64,000 nucleotides of DNA from Siphonodentalium dalli (lineage: Eukaryota > Mollusca > Scaphopoda > Gadilida > Siphonodentaliidae): the NCBI GenBank assembly GCA_032622095.1, contig CP136068.1, positions 113,845,546 to 113,909,545 of the forward strand. Reading direction: 5' to 3'. Both the position numbers and the translations under genes were made by a program. Below the pieces are notes generated by a model, which was not told where the DNA came from, searched no databases, and saw only the letters and a list, made by a program, of their open reading frames with translations. This document shows, one piece after another, positions 44,291 through 55,648 of the stretch; within the stretch, counting starts at the first letter, position 1, and the number at the start of each line of letters is the position of its first letter.

Positions 44291-47200
44291 CCCTCGGGTG
44301 TGACCGGTGGATAATATGAGAACCTCCCTCGCATATGACCGGCAGATAATATGTTCATATGAGAACCTCCACCGCGTATGACCAGTGGATAATATGGACC
44401 TCCACCGCGTATGACCGGCAGATAATATGTTCATATCAGAACGTCCCCCACCTATGACCGAAGGATAATATGAGAACTTCCCTCGCGTATGACCGGCGGA
44501 TAATATGAACCTCCAACGCGTATGACCCACGGATAATATGTTCATATGAGAACCTCCACCGCGTATGACCGGCGGATAATATGTTCATATGAGAACCTCC
44601 ACTGCGTATGACCGGCGGATAATATGTTCATGTGAGAACCTCCCCTACGTATGACCAGTGGATAATATGAACCTCCACCGTGTATGACCGGCGGATAATA
44701 TGTTCATATCAGAACCTCCCCCACATATGACCGAAGGATAATATGAGAACTTCCCTCGCGTATGATCGGCGGATAATATGAACCTCCACCGCGTATGACC
44801 GGCGGATAATATGAGAACCTCCCTCGCGTATGACCGGTGGATAATATGAGAACCTCCCTCGCGTATGACCGGCGGATAATATGAACCTCCACCGCGTATG
44901 ACCGGCAGATAATATGTTCATATCAGAACGTCCCCCACCTATGACCGAAGGATAATATGAGAACTTCCCTCGCGTATGAACGGCGGATAATATGAACCTA
45001 CACCGCGTATGACCCACGGATAATATGTTCATATGAGAACCTCCACCGCGTATGACCGGCGGATAATATGTTCATATGAGAACCTCCACTGCGTATGACC
45101 GGCGGATAATATGTTCATATGAGAACCCCCCCTACGTATGACCTGTGGATAATATGAACCTCCACCGTGTATGACCGGCGGATAATATGTTCATATCAGA
45201 ACCTCCCCCACATATGACCGAAGGATAATATGAGAACTTCCCTCGCGTATGATCGGCGGATAATATGAACCTCCACCGCGTATGACCGGCGGATAATATG
45301 TTCATATGAGAACCTCCCCAACGTATGACCGGAGGATAATATGAGAACCTCCCTCGCGTATGACCGGTGGATAATATGAGAACCTCCCTCGCGTATGACC
45401 GGCGGATAATATGAACCTCCACCGCGTATGACCGGCGGATAATATGTTCATATGAGAACCACCCCAATGTATGACCGGAGGATAATATGAGAGCCTCCCT
45501 CGCGTATGACCGGTGGATAATACGAGAACCTCCCTCGCGTATGACCGGTGGTTAATATGAACCTCCACCGCATATGACCGGCGGATAATATGTTCATATC
45601 AGAACCTCCCCCACATATGATCGGAGGATAATATGAGAACTTCCCTCGCGTATGACCGGCAGATAATATGATCCTCCACTGCATATGACTGGCGAATAAT
45701 ATGTTCATATCAGAACCTCCCCCACGTATGACCGGAGGATAATATGAGAACCCCCCTCGCGTATGACCGGCGGATAATATGAACCTCCACTGCGTATGAC
45801 CGGCAGATAATATGTTCATATGAGAACCTCCCCTATGTATGACCGGAGGCTAATATGAGAACCTCCCTCGCGTATAACCGGTGGATAATATGAGAACCTC
45901 CCTCGCGTATGACCGGCGGATAATATGTTCATATGAGAACCTCCCCATCGTATGACCGGAGGATAATATGAGAACTTCCCTCGCGTATGACCGGTGGATA
46001 ATATGAACCTCCACCGCGTATGACCGGCAGATAATATGTTCATATCAGAACCTCCCCCACATATGATTGGAGGATAATATGAAAACTTCCCTCGCGTATG
46101 ACCGGCGGATAATATGAACCTCCACCGCGTATGACCGGCAGATAATATGTTCATATGAGAACCTCCCCTACGTATGACCGGAGGATAATATGAGAAACTC
46201 CCTCGCGTATGACCGGCGGATAATATGTTCATATGAGAACCTCCACCGCGTATGACCGGCGAATAATATGTTCATATGATAACCTCCCCTACGTATGACC
46301 AGTGGATAATATGAACCTCCACCGTGTATGACCGGCGGATAATATGTTCATATCAGAACCTCCCCCACATATGACCGAAGGATAATATGAGAACTTCCCT
46401 CGCGTATGATCGGCGGATAATATGAACCTCCACCGTGTATGACCGGCGGATAATATGTTCATATGAGAACCTCCCCAACGTATGACCGGAGGATAATATG
46501 AGAACCTCCCTCGCGTATGACCGGCGGATAATATGAGAACCTCCCTCGCTTATGACCGGCGGATAATATGTTCATATGAGAACCTCCACCGCGTATGACC
46601 GGCGAATAATATGTTCATATGAGAACCTCCCCTACGTATGACCGGTGGATAATATGAACCTCCACCGTGTATGACCGGCGGATAATATGTTCATATCAGA
46701 ACCTCCCCCACATATGACCGAAGGATAATATGATAACCTCCCTCGCGTATGACCGGTGGATAATATGAGAAACTTCCACCGCCTATGACCGGTGGATAAT
46801 ATGAATCTCCACTGCGTATGACCGGCGAATAATATGTTCATATCAGAACCTCCCCCCCCCCCGTATGACCGGAGGATAATATTAGAACCTCCCTTGCGTT
46901 TGACCGGCGGATAATATGAACCTCCACCGCGTATGTCCGGCAGATAATATGTTCATATGAGAACCTCCCCTATGTATGACCGGAGGCTAATATGAGAACC
47001 TCCCTCGCGTATAACCGGTGGATAATATGACAACCTCCCTCGCGTATGACCGGCGGATAATATGTTCATATGAGAACCTCCCCATCGTATGACCGGAGGA
47101 TAATATGAGAACTTCCCTCGCGTATGACCGGTGGATAATATGAACCTCCACCGCGTATGACCGGCAGATAATATGTTCATATCAGAACCTCCCCCGCGTA

Positions 47201-48655
47201 TGACTGGAGGATAATATGAAAACTTCCCTCGCGTATGACCGGCGGATAATATGAACCTCCACCGCGTATGACCGGCAAATAATATGTTCATATGAGAACC
47301 TCCCCTACGTATGACTGGAGGATAATATGAGAACCTCCCTCGCGTATGACCGGTGGATAATATGAGAACCTCCCTCGCGTATGACCGGCGGATAATATGT
47401 TCATATGAGAACCTCCACCGCGTATGACCGGCGAATAATATGTTCATATGAAAACCTCCCCTACGTGTGACCAGTGGATAATATGAACCTCCACCGTGTA
47501 TGACCGGCGGATAATATGTTCATATCAGAACCTCCCCCCCCCCCACATATGACCGAAGGATAATATGAGAACTTCCCTCGCGTATGATTGGCGGATAATA
47601 TGAACCTCCACCATGTATGACCGGCGAATAATATGTTCATATGAGAACCTCCCCAACGTATGACCGGAGGATAATATGAGAACCTCCCTCACATATGACC
47701 GGTGGATAATATGAGAACCTCCCTCGCGCATGACCGGCGGATAATATGAACCTCAACCGCGTATGACCGGCGGATAATATGTTCATATCAGAACCTCCCC
47801 CACATATGATCGGAGGATAATATGAGAACTTCCCTCGCGTATGACCGGCAGATAATATGAACCTCCACCGCGTATGACCGGCGGATAATATGTTCACATG
47901 AGAACTTCCACCGCCTATGACCGGTGGATAATATGAACCTCCACTGCATATGACCGGCGAATAATATGTTCATATCAGAACCTCCCCCACGTATGACCGG
48001 AGGATAATATGAGAACCTCCCTCGCGTATAACCGGTGGATAATATGAGAACCTCCCTCGCGTATGACCGGCGGATAATATGTTCATATGAGAACCTCCCC
48101 TATGTATGACCGGAGGCTAATATGAGAACCTCCCTCGCGTATAACCGGTGGATAATATGAGAACTTCCCTCGCGTATGACCGGCGGATAATATGAACCTC
48201 TACCGCGTATGACCGGTGGATAATATGTTCATATGAGAACCTCCACCGCGTATGATCGGTGGATAATATGAACCTCCACCGCGTATGACCGGTGAATAAT
48301 ATGTTCATATCAGAACCTCCCCCACGTATGACCGGAGGATAATATGAGAACCTCCCTCGCGTATAACCGGTGGATAATATGAGAACCTCCCTCGAATATG
48401 AGAACCTCCCTCGCGTATAACCGGTGGATAATATGAGAACCTCCCTGGCATATGACCGGCGGTTAATATGTTCATATGAGAACCTCCCCATCGTATGACT
48501 GGAGGATAATAAGAAAACTTCCCTTGCGTATGACCGGCGGATAATATGAACCTCCACCGTGTATGACCGGCAGATAATATGTTCATATGAGAACCTACCC
48601 CGCGTATTACTGGCAGATAATATGAAAACTTCACCGCATATATGAATGGCGGACA
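44290..48655 (-). repeat. Satellite array, 33/35/43-bp monomers
   Basis: Roughly 110-120 monomers of three length classes alternate. A 43-bp form has GGCGGATAATATGTTCATAT plus GAGAACCTCCACCGCGTATG. A 33-bp form lacks TTCATATGAG. A 35-bp form has GATAATATGAGAACCTCCCT then CGCGTATGACC. They are arranged in recurring higher-order groups of about 170-290 bp. Because the lengths keep several frames open, the minus strand yields a dozen frames translating as MNILSAGHTRWRF, ILSAGHTRGKFSYYPPVIRG and the like. These are satellite translations and not genes. Poly-C interruptions occur near 46851 and 47532. Confidence 0.95.
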
Positions 48656-49605
48656 CATAAGTTTTTAAGTCTATAAACACTATTTGATTTGAATATTCTT
48701 TTGAATAGTCTTACCATTGACATATTCATTCGTTCAAACCAGTTGATCTATTTTGTAACTTGGCTTTTAGTCGCTGGGCTCCGGCATCTGGGCTTTTAGT
48801 CACAACTGAAATAAAAATAAGTGCGAATATCTTGGAGCGAATTTCTGCAACAATTTCACCGCCTGGTGGACCCATTTGGAAAAAAATACATTCCCTGTGT
48901 CTAATTCTACATTTTGATATACTATACGCCCCATTATATTGAATATACCAGCTGAAATCGATCCTGTAATTGTAAACATCGAGTCTATTTTTAGCTGTTT
49001 TATCGGCGCGTGTTTGCGTGTTCGCCATTACAATATTCGCACTAAAACAGCCATATTGTAGCTAAAAACGAATGCACAGTATTCCACTGCGTTATTTGAT
49101 ACCCAAAACTTGTTGTTTGCTAGCGTATTCATCGAGAAATCTAAATTCTAAACATTAATGTCGAACGCAGTTTTTCGTGTTTGTGGCATTTTATGTTAGG
49201 TCAGTTCCGGCGGTGTCCGGTCAGTGACGGGGTTAATATGTGTGGATAGGGCGAATGTGGACCTTTCGTGAGACACCAAAAGGAACCCTCTACGCGCTGT
49301 ATTCCTCGAGATATCGGCCGTCCCACTCAATTTGAAAATCCCGTCCCGCAGATTGTCATGCTATCCCAAATTCCACCCCATGTTAGGTCAGTTTTCGATC
49401 AAATAATGCAACTTCTGGTGTCCGGTCAGTGGCGGGGTTAATATGTGTGGATAGGGCGAATGTGGGCCTTTCGTTAGACACCAAAATGAGCCCCCTACGC
49501 CCTGTATTCCTCGAGATATCGGCCGTCCCACGCAATTTGAAATTCTGTCCCGCATATTGTCGTTTTGTCCCATATCCCATCCCATCCCGCAGATTGTCAT
49601 GTCCC
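48655..49605 (-). repeat. Right inverted arm with two ~200-bp sub-repeats
   Basis: Inverted copy of the left arm. GGACACATAAGTTTTTAAGT at its inner edge matches the inverted ACTTAAAAACTTATGTGTCC at 43970-43990. It carries two end sub-repeats (about 49200-49390 and 49391-49600) where the left arm has three. Differences are scattered single bases. Confidence 0.9.
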
Positions 49606-49710
49606 GATTTAGATGCTTTTAAAGCGTCGTCTGCATTTGGAATTTCTGCAGAGTACACAACGTAAATCTAGCGATTCTTGCGAATATACGTAAAATAAAT
49701 TAAAAACAAT
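49606..49710 (+). other. Spacer between foldback element and ORF
   Basis: About 105 bp between the right terminus of the foldback element and the ATG of the next frame. The ATG context is AAAACAATATGG (A at -3). No TATA box is obvious. Confidence 0.35.
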
Positions 49711-50316
49711 ATGGAGTTTAACGAGGTATCATACGATGATCTGGTGCAGCTATTTCGAGAAGATGACGATTTGCATGATGTTGTGAGAAGAATCGACAAT
49801 GAAAACAGTTCTAAAACTAGTGAAAATGTTTTTGCTGAAAGTCAATGTACTACTACTACTTCTCAAATGTTGCATGTGGATGCCACGATCTCAGCCAGTG
49901 TTTCCGATTATGGGTCCTCAGTTCCACTATGGGGATGGAGAAGGAAGAACAGTGAAACTAACATCATTATCAATACAACTGCAAGTACTTCAACTGCTAT
50001 TATAAATACCACTGCTGTTACATCACCACAGTCACAGACAGAAGTAAGTGGTCAGCAGAGACCAACAATGGCAACATCCAAAGCACCAACATTTGTTAAT
50101 GTTCAGGACTCTGACAAAGATGACTTTGTATCAAGTATGCAAAATGAAAACACAGTAAAGAAAACTCAAGTTGTGATAAGGGCCTTTACAATATTTCTGT
50201 CCCAAAGGAATGAATTTCGGGCTATTGAAACGATTGACCCAATTCACATGGATAATTATATAGGGTCCTTCATATTATCTGTCAGGAAAAGCAGATGGAT
50301 CTGATTATGAACAGAT
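49711..50316 (+). pseudogene. Truncated Crypton-related (DUF3504/KCTD1-QRICH1-like) ORF
   Basis: The frame of 197 residues begins MEFNEVSYDDLVQLFREDDD, an acidic region. A Ser/Thr/Asn-rich linker with few features follows (residues 40-125). The last part reads DSDKDDFVSSMQNENTVKKT, QVVIRAFTIFLSQRN, and IDPIHMDNYIGSFILSVRK. This resembles the N-terminal core of the DUF3504 domain found in QRICH1, ZMYM and KCTD1-type proteins and derived from Crypton tyrosine recombinases (D-F-V...N-T-x-K-K-T...ELD-x-Y-L-x-x-F-I-L-S-V-R-K). A one-base shift after SVRK changes the continuation: the next frame gives ADGSDYEQ, which fits the family. From about 50318 dispersed repeat sequence (GACCTGACCTTGACC) takes over, so the catalytic half is missing. 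It could be a relic of a Crypton or of a host gene's first exons. Confidence 0.6.
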
Positions 50317-50405
50317 GGACCAGTCAAATTGTGACCCCGACCTGACCTTGACCTTCAAAATGATCAACTCAAGGTCAAAGCCCGGACGAAGTCAGTCACC
50401 TGCTA

Positions 50406-50441
<36 letters not shown>

Positions 50442-50700
50442 CTATATATATATATATATATATATATGAGTAGGATATGTCTGTCCATCCGTCTGTCTGT
50501 TTGTTCGGAATTCCCGCCAGACTGCTGGTCCGATTTCAACCAAATTTGGTGTGGTGAATCTGGGTAACCTGGCGAATGTTATAAGGACGTTGGTTTTCAA
50601 ACATTTTGATTTAAAAAAAATTAATTTATAAAAAAAAGTTTGTTAATTTGATCAAGGAGCTCAATCTAAACAGAAAACTGGGCCCTAAGGCAGGCCACTA
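50317..50700. repeat. Dispersed repeat with (TA)n microsatellite
   Basis: It begins with CTGACCTTGACCTTCAAAAT and contains a (TA)n run at about 50407-50467. It continues GTCTGTCCATCCGTCTGTCT, CCAGACTGCTGGTCCGATTT, CAACCAAATTTGGTGTGG and TAACCTGGCGAATGTTATAA. The same order (CCCAGACCCCTGGACCGATT, CAACTAAACTTTATGGG, TACCCTGGCGGATGTAATG) occurs at 60.82-60.90 kb. This is an interspersed repeat family, copies diverged. Confidence 0.8.
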
Positions 50701-51765
50701 ACGTACGCAGCCGCCTGTAAAGGCATGTAAAGCGTACTGTTTATCAAAAGATAAATACAATTGGGTCAGATATAACTATGAAGAGCGTCCTGACTTGTAT
50801 TACACATTTTATAGCGCAAATTTGGTTTATGTTAAAGTCGACCACATCTACGGACCACTTTAACAATTTTGAAACTGTTCCACTAGGTTTAGGACAATCG
50901 ATCAATATACTATATGTCTAATCTTCAACTACTATGTGATCGCCGAAAACACAAGCTCTTCACAAATTGAGCTGGTGGTTAGAAGTGTCTGTACGTTTTA
51001 GTGTCAATGGCCTGTTTACTCACACTAAAACGCATGAAAGCCGTCAGATTGTGTACTTTTGTGAATAATATATACGGTCCCATAACGACCTCTCTGTTGT
51101 TGTGTGTACACCCGCACATGTATACATGTAGCTCAAAGCTCTCTACGGAATGTCGTTGTTTTGACGTACAGAACTGTATGCCATATTTATGTGGTTGTCG
51201 TTGTTGATGCTATTTGAGGGGGGTGTTATTCCATGGTATCGTTGTTTCGTCAATACAATAAAATTACTGCGATATTGGGGGATTTGAGTCATCGATGTTT
51301 AACCCAGAGTATCGCGCAAGTATGCTAGATATATAAAAAAGAGATGATATAAGGCATGTAACGATTTTATTACAAACAATAGAAACTGGAGCTCCCATTG
51401 ATGGAGTTATACTCACCCGCGAACAAGCGGCCATTCAACGAGACGTTTTCAACTGAATCTTGGCTCCAAAGAATTATAATATGACCGACTGAACAATCTG
51501 AAGAATTGAATAACATAAGACTATAAGTATAATGAGAAATATGGATGGCAATTTTAGAGGAATTATACCAAAGTAATAGCAGCCAAATTGTTGTTCTATG
51601 TTAGATATGAATTAAGTAAATTTGGTCTAATAATAACACACAATTGAGAGAATATACGCAACTGAGTAGCGATACACATATCTAATTTCAAAGGCAACAA
51701 GGTTTCTTATAAAGTTAATTATACAAAAAATTAAAAGTCGAGACAATGAATGTCATAATTTTTGT
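50700..51765. other. Non-coding, nothing recognised
   Basis: One plus-strand open frame (51001-51207) is Cys-rich at its end (TECRCFDVQNCMPYLCGCRC) but has no signal peptide or known fold, and no flanking coding signal. The rest is A+T-rich. Confidence 0.3.
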
Positions 51766-51767
51766 AT

Positions 51768-51925
51768 CATCCGGGGGGGGGGGGGGGGGGCTCTTAAAAA
51801 AAAAACCTACACGGGGGGTGAAATAAAATTCCGCCCAACCGGGGACCCACCACCCATCTACGTGCATACACAATAATGTTTTCCTCCAAAAAAATTGGGA
51901 CCCACCCCCTTTTTCCATATTTTTT
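51768..51925 (-). repeat. Poly-G repeat family, copy 1
   Basis: A run of ~18 G (51773-51790), then CTCTTAAAAAAAAAACC, and GGGACCCACC twice, ending ATTTTTTTTACA. It is related in composition and phrasing (GGGTGGGTGG words, T/A runs) to the copies at 52.74 and 54.05 kb. Guanine runs could fold as quadruplexes. Confidence 0.6.
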
Positions 51926-52730
51926 TTACATTTATAACGCTATTTTTTCGTCGAGTCATTTTCATTATAATTACTATGTTGTCTGCATCGTTCATGGAGC
52001 ACATGAGCGTATTTTGGACTAATCCATGGCTCATATTCGTTCATTATTGCATATGTTCTGTTAAGTATAAAATGAGACGGTCCCATAAATGGCCGGATTT
52101 AATGTACAGTCCCCCTTTAATGCTGATTAAGTTATAAAAATAAATAAAACAGTTTTCACTGCAGTGATAGACTATTTGATGCAGCTATAAAGCTATTTCT
52201 CTGTTAACAGCGGACATATACCTGCATGAGTACCTGCTAATTTGCATATAAAATTTGTATTCAAATTGAATTGTACACCTTTGATGATTGAGAGTACTAT
52301 AATTATAGTAACACGTATTTTCATAAAAACCCATGGTGCCCGCCAATGTGATTATTCTGTCTTGTTTTTAATATATAATTAGCAAGGTGGAGAGCAAATG
52401 GGCAGTATATGAGAGACGGTTGTCAACAAAGAACAATAACTATAAAAGAACGTTTAAAGACATATTATGGACCTGTTCCGATGCGTGAAACTGACAAATT
52501 AGTACTCAAGCGCTATGCCAACTGGGGGATTTTAATGTAGCACTCTACTAACATCGCCCAAAATCTCAAAGAAATTGACGACACAAACCCATAGAAAAAA
52601 CCGTCTGAACTACGCTCAATTGTAAATATTTACATCTTGATTCGGGACGCAACAATCGGCGATAAACTAACGCAAATGATTTCGCCATCGATATATAAGA
52701 CTGTAAATTTGGGTTAATATTCATAAAAAT
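51926..52730. other. Non-coding, nothing recognised
   Basis: A plus-strand frame (51895-52137) overlaps the end of the poly-G repeat and shows no domain. Confidence 0.3.
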
Positions 52731-52732
52731 AA

Positions 52733-52870
52733 CTACTTTGAGCAGGGGGGGGGGGGGTCGGAAAAAATTTCCAAGCACGTATGATGGGGTGGGTGGGTGT
52801 CTCTTGGGTCCAAAAAACAGTTTTTTCCATATGCCAAAATTTTTTTCCATTCCTGCTATTGAGTCTTATT
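52733..52870 (+). repeat. Poly-G repeat family, copy 2
   Basis: TTTGAGCAGGGGGGGGGGGG, TCGGAAAAAATTTCCAAGCA, then CGTATGATGGGGTGGGTGGG. The first ~50 bases are the reverse complement of 54185-54236, so the two copies form a long-range inverted pair 1.4 kb apart. Confidence 0.8.
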
Positions 52871-53570
52871 TTGATGTGTTTTGAACAGAAACAGGTCATA
52901 TATAGTTAATACTAATGCTATACTACATATAGAGGTTATCAGAAGTTGGATCAGTTGCACAATGGCCAACAATAACCCAAATTCAACTTGATAGAACTAG
53001 ACACTGCGCTGTTGGGAAAATATAATTTAATCAGGATTCCATCTACTGATACAACAAAATAAGAATAACTATGCAGAACTCAGCTGAAAATAAGCAATAA
53101 AATGAAAGCACACTTGACCATATGTGACTTGGAAATAAAGATATAATAAATAATGGAATAAAATAGACTTTTGACAACGTAAAACAAAATCTTAACAAAT
53201 AAATTGAAGGCCAACCGGGCCAGCTTGAACAATTTCACATTGTTTTCCATGTTAATGTGGATCAGCTTGTAATGTTAATCACAGTAACGAAGATTTTATC
53301 GTCACTGATATCGTGAGCAAAAAAGAAGTAAAATTGGGATATCCATCCATATTATTCCCAATTATTACGAAGCCTATTACTTCAGGCAGTGGCTACCAGC
53401 CTGCCATTACATGCTATAACATGTTTCCTCAGTTCTGGTTTCTGAGATGCCCCAAGAAGAGTCACGCATGTATATCATGGTTATGTTTGGTATTAGCATT
53501 ATTCTTCAAACTGGGATGAACTGGGATGAACAGTTGTATTTCCACATGTTTTGATAAACAATTTGATTCC
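52871..53570. other. Non-coding, nothing recognised
   Basis: The open frame 53313-53519 has no recognisable domain. A small duplication (AACTGGGATG) lies at 53509-53528. Confidence 0.3.
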
Positions 53571-53577
53571 AGCAATA

Positions 53578-53711
53578 CAGTAATGCCCTAATTAAACGAC
53601 TCCATAACCACAGCAGAATAATGGGTAATTTTCAGGATTTAGTCGGAAATTAAAATTAAAGTACCCATTATTCTGCTGTGGTTATGGAGTCGATTAATTA
53701 GGGCATTACTG
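53578..53711. mobile_element. Hairpin MITE with TA target duplication (Tc1/mariner-like)
   Basis: The ends CAGTAATGCCCTAATTAAAC and, inverted, GGGCATTACTG pair over about 57 bp with one or two mismatches. They enclose ~33 bp of unrelated loop. TA lies directly outside both ends (53576-53577 and 53712-53713), as expected for Tc1/mariner-type insertions. Total length is 134 bp. It has no coding capacity. Confidence 0.88.
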
Positions 53712-54044
53712 TATATCACATAGCAAATATCAAAAATATCAAACAATCTGAAATTTGTTGTACCGGTACCATGTATTCTGTAGAATACTCAAATGTGATT
53801 ATGTGACTAGATCATGTGACTATATATTATGAAAATGAATGTTAATAAAAACCTTGGCACTCTGCCTATATATCCCTAGAAATGTGATTATGTTGCCACA
53901 TTTCTTGATTATTGACACTTATATGATAAATTCAAATAGTATAGTTATCTCATTATGCACTGTTCTATTCAAATATAGCGCAATAAATTATGATAATGCA
54001 GGATAATCAGTTATTTGGTTGCTCAATTGATAATTTTTCTCAAA

Positions 54045-54240
54045 TTTAAGGGGGGTGGGTGTCCAAAACTGACCGGAAAAAACTTCCTGAAACGGAAAAA
54101 AAGGGTGGGTGTCCAAAATTGCCTGGAAAAAAGGCCGGAAACGGAAGAAATTGGGTGGGTGGGTGGTCCGAGGCCGGAAAAAAAAATCATCATATGTGCC
54201 TGGAAATTTTTTCCGACCCCCCCTGCTTTGAGCAAGATTA
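54045..54240 (-). repeat. Poly-G repeat family, copy 3
   Basis: GGGGGGTGGGTGTCCAAAAC, GGAAAAAAGGCCGGAAACGG and GGGTGGGTGGGTGGTCCGAG occur with two internal ~50-bp sub-copies (54052-54105 and 54105-54160). It ends TTTTTTCCGACCCCCCCTGC then TTTGAGC, the inverse of copy 2. Three overlapping open frames (53988-54358, both strands) are simple-sequence artefacts. Confidence 0.8.
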
Positions 54241-54564
54241 TTCTCCATTTCTATTTGATCACCCAACCAGAGTGTTACACATCACTTTAACGAGGCGAAT
54301 GAGTATATCGATATGCCACACCATATTCGATTGTATAAGGGCGATCGATCTTCCTTAAATTCGGGATAATGCACTGGTGCCATTAATGCGGAATGATCTT
54401 ATCAAAGAACTACAAATTACAATGACATAAGAAAAGTAAACACGGAAGTGGAGTTATGATAGGTTGATGGGGGATATATTCCGGGAATACAAAGATATTG
54501 CGTACGATCTATAAACTATGGAAGCGTATTGGTGCCATTTTGAAGAAAAAAATTGGCCCAGTAA

Positions 54565-54862
54565 GTGCTAATTAGCACATACGTATCAGCTAATTAGCTG
54601 ATAATAACAGCTAATTAGCACATAGTAAGTGCTAATTAGCACATACATATCAGCTAATTAGCTGATAATAACAGCTAATTAACTGATAATATCAGCTAAT
54701 TAGCACATACGTATCAGCTAATTAGCTGATAATAACAGCTAATTATCACATAGTAAGTGCTAATTAGCACATACATATCAGCTAATTAGCTGATAATAAC
54801 AGCTAATTAGCTGATAATATCAGCTAATTAGCACATACGTAACAGCTAATTAGCTGATAATA
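54565..54862. repeat. AGCTAATTAGCT palindromic-word array, left
   Basis: The words GTGCTAATTAGCACATA, CGTATCAGCTAATTAGCTGA and TAATAACAGCTAATTAGC recur in two larger ~124-bp groups starting near 54565 and 54626. Its inverted counterpart is at 55649-55890. Confidence 0.9.
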
Positions 54863-55648
54863 ATTTTCGAGAACGGTAAGGATTTCGACCGATTTGACGG
54901 CATGGGTGGGTGGCCGGCCCCAAATACCACCTAGAAACACCCCGACCCCCAACCCATCACCCCCGAGGGGGGTGAAAATGGGGTATGGACTATTTTCGAG
55001 AACGGTAAGGATTTCGACCGATTTGACGGCATGAGTGCGTGGCCGGCCCCAAATACCACCTAGAAAAACCCCGACCCATACCCCATTTTCACCCCCCCCC
55101 TCGGGGTGGCACCCCCGGGGGTGATGGGTGGGGGTCGGTGTGTTTCTAGGTGGTATTTGGGGCCGGCCACCCACCCATGCATGCCGTCAAATCCGTCGAA
55201 ATCCTTACCGTTCTCGAAAATGGTCCATACCCCATTTTCACCCCCTCGGGGTGGCACCCCCGGGGGTGATGGGTTGGGGTCGGGTGTTTCTAGGTGGTAT
55301 TTGGGGCCGGCCACCCACCCATGCCGTCAAATCGGTCGAAACCCTTACCGTTCTCGAAAATGGTCCATACCCCATTTTCACCCCCTCGGGGTGGCACCCC
55401 CGGGGGTGATGGGTGGGGGGTCGTGGTGTTTCTAGGTGGTATTTGTGGCCGGCCACCCACCCATGCCGTCAAATCGGTCGAAATCCTTACCGTTCTCGAA
55501 AATGGTCCATACACCATTTTCACCCCCTCGGGGTGGCACCCCCCGGGGGTGATGGGTTGGGGGTCGGGGTGTTTCTAGGTGGTATTTGGGGCCGGCTACC
55601 CACCCATGCCGTCAAATCGGTCGAAATCCTTACCGTTCTCGAAAATTA
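54863..55648. repeat. Central G+C-rich ~125-140-bp repeat, orientation switch
   Basis: Two forward copies begin TTTTCGAGAACGGTAAGGAT at 54865 and 54990. Four reverse copies end CCTTACCGTTCTCGAAAA near 55216, 55356, 55496 and 55643. Each carries GGGTGGGTGGCCGGCCCCAA, ATACCACCTAGAAA and a CACCCCCGAGGGGGGTGAAA palindrome. The switch lies near 55100 in CCCCATTTTCACCCCCCCCC. The numerous open frames on both strands (54824-55667) translate these repeats. Confidence 0.92.

Larger units (their letters stand above)
42812..49605. mobile_element. 6.8-kb foldback element enclosing a satellite array
   Basis: The two ends are exact inverted copies beginning GGGACATGACAATCTGCGGG. Behind them lie long arms (left 42812-43990, right 48655-49605) that are inverted copies of each other throughout. 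Between the arms are ~4.7 kb of short-monomer satellite. The left arm carries three copies of an end sub-repeat, the right arm two. Long inverted arms with internal tandem repeats recall Foldback/Galileo-type DNA transposons (P superfamily), but the sequence is not one I know. No transposase is present. Flanks are CTAAATTA on the left and GATTTAG on the right. I could not define a convincing target duplication, so it could also be an inverted duplication. Confidence 0.85.

Noticed and set aside
43990-48655. Possible CRISPR-like array (short repeats, variable pieces)
   Set aside because: The 'spacers' are only variants of the monomer itself, the setting is a eukaryotic genome, and no cas-like genes are present.
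43910-48680. A dozen overlapping frames of 60-190 residues with GHTRWRF/SYYPPVIRG repeats, resembling a repeat protein family
   Set aside because: Each is a translation of the short satellite monomers. Frames open on both strands at different places, monomer length mixes break phase, and there is no start context or non-repeat coding sequence.
51001-51207. Cys-rich short peptide as a secreted Cys-rich protein
   Set aside because: No signal peptide, no regular Cys spacing, and no splice or start context.
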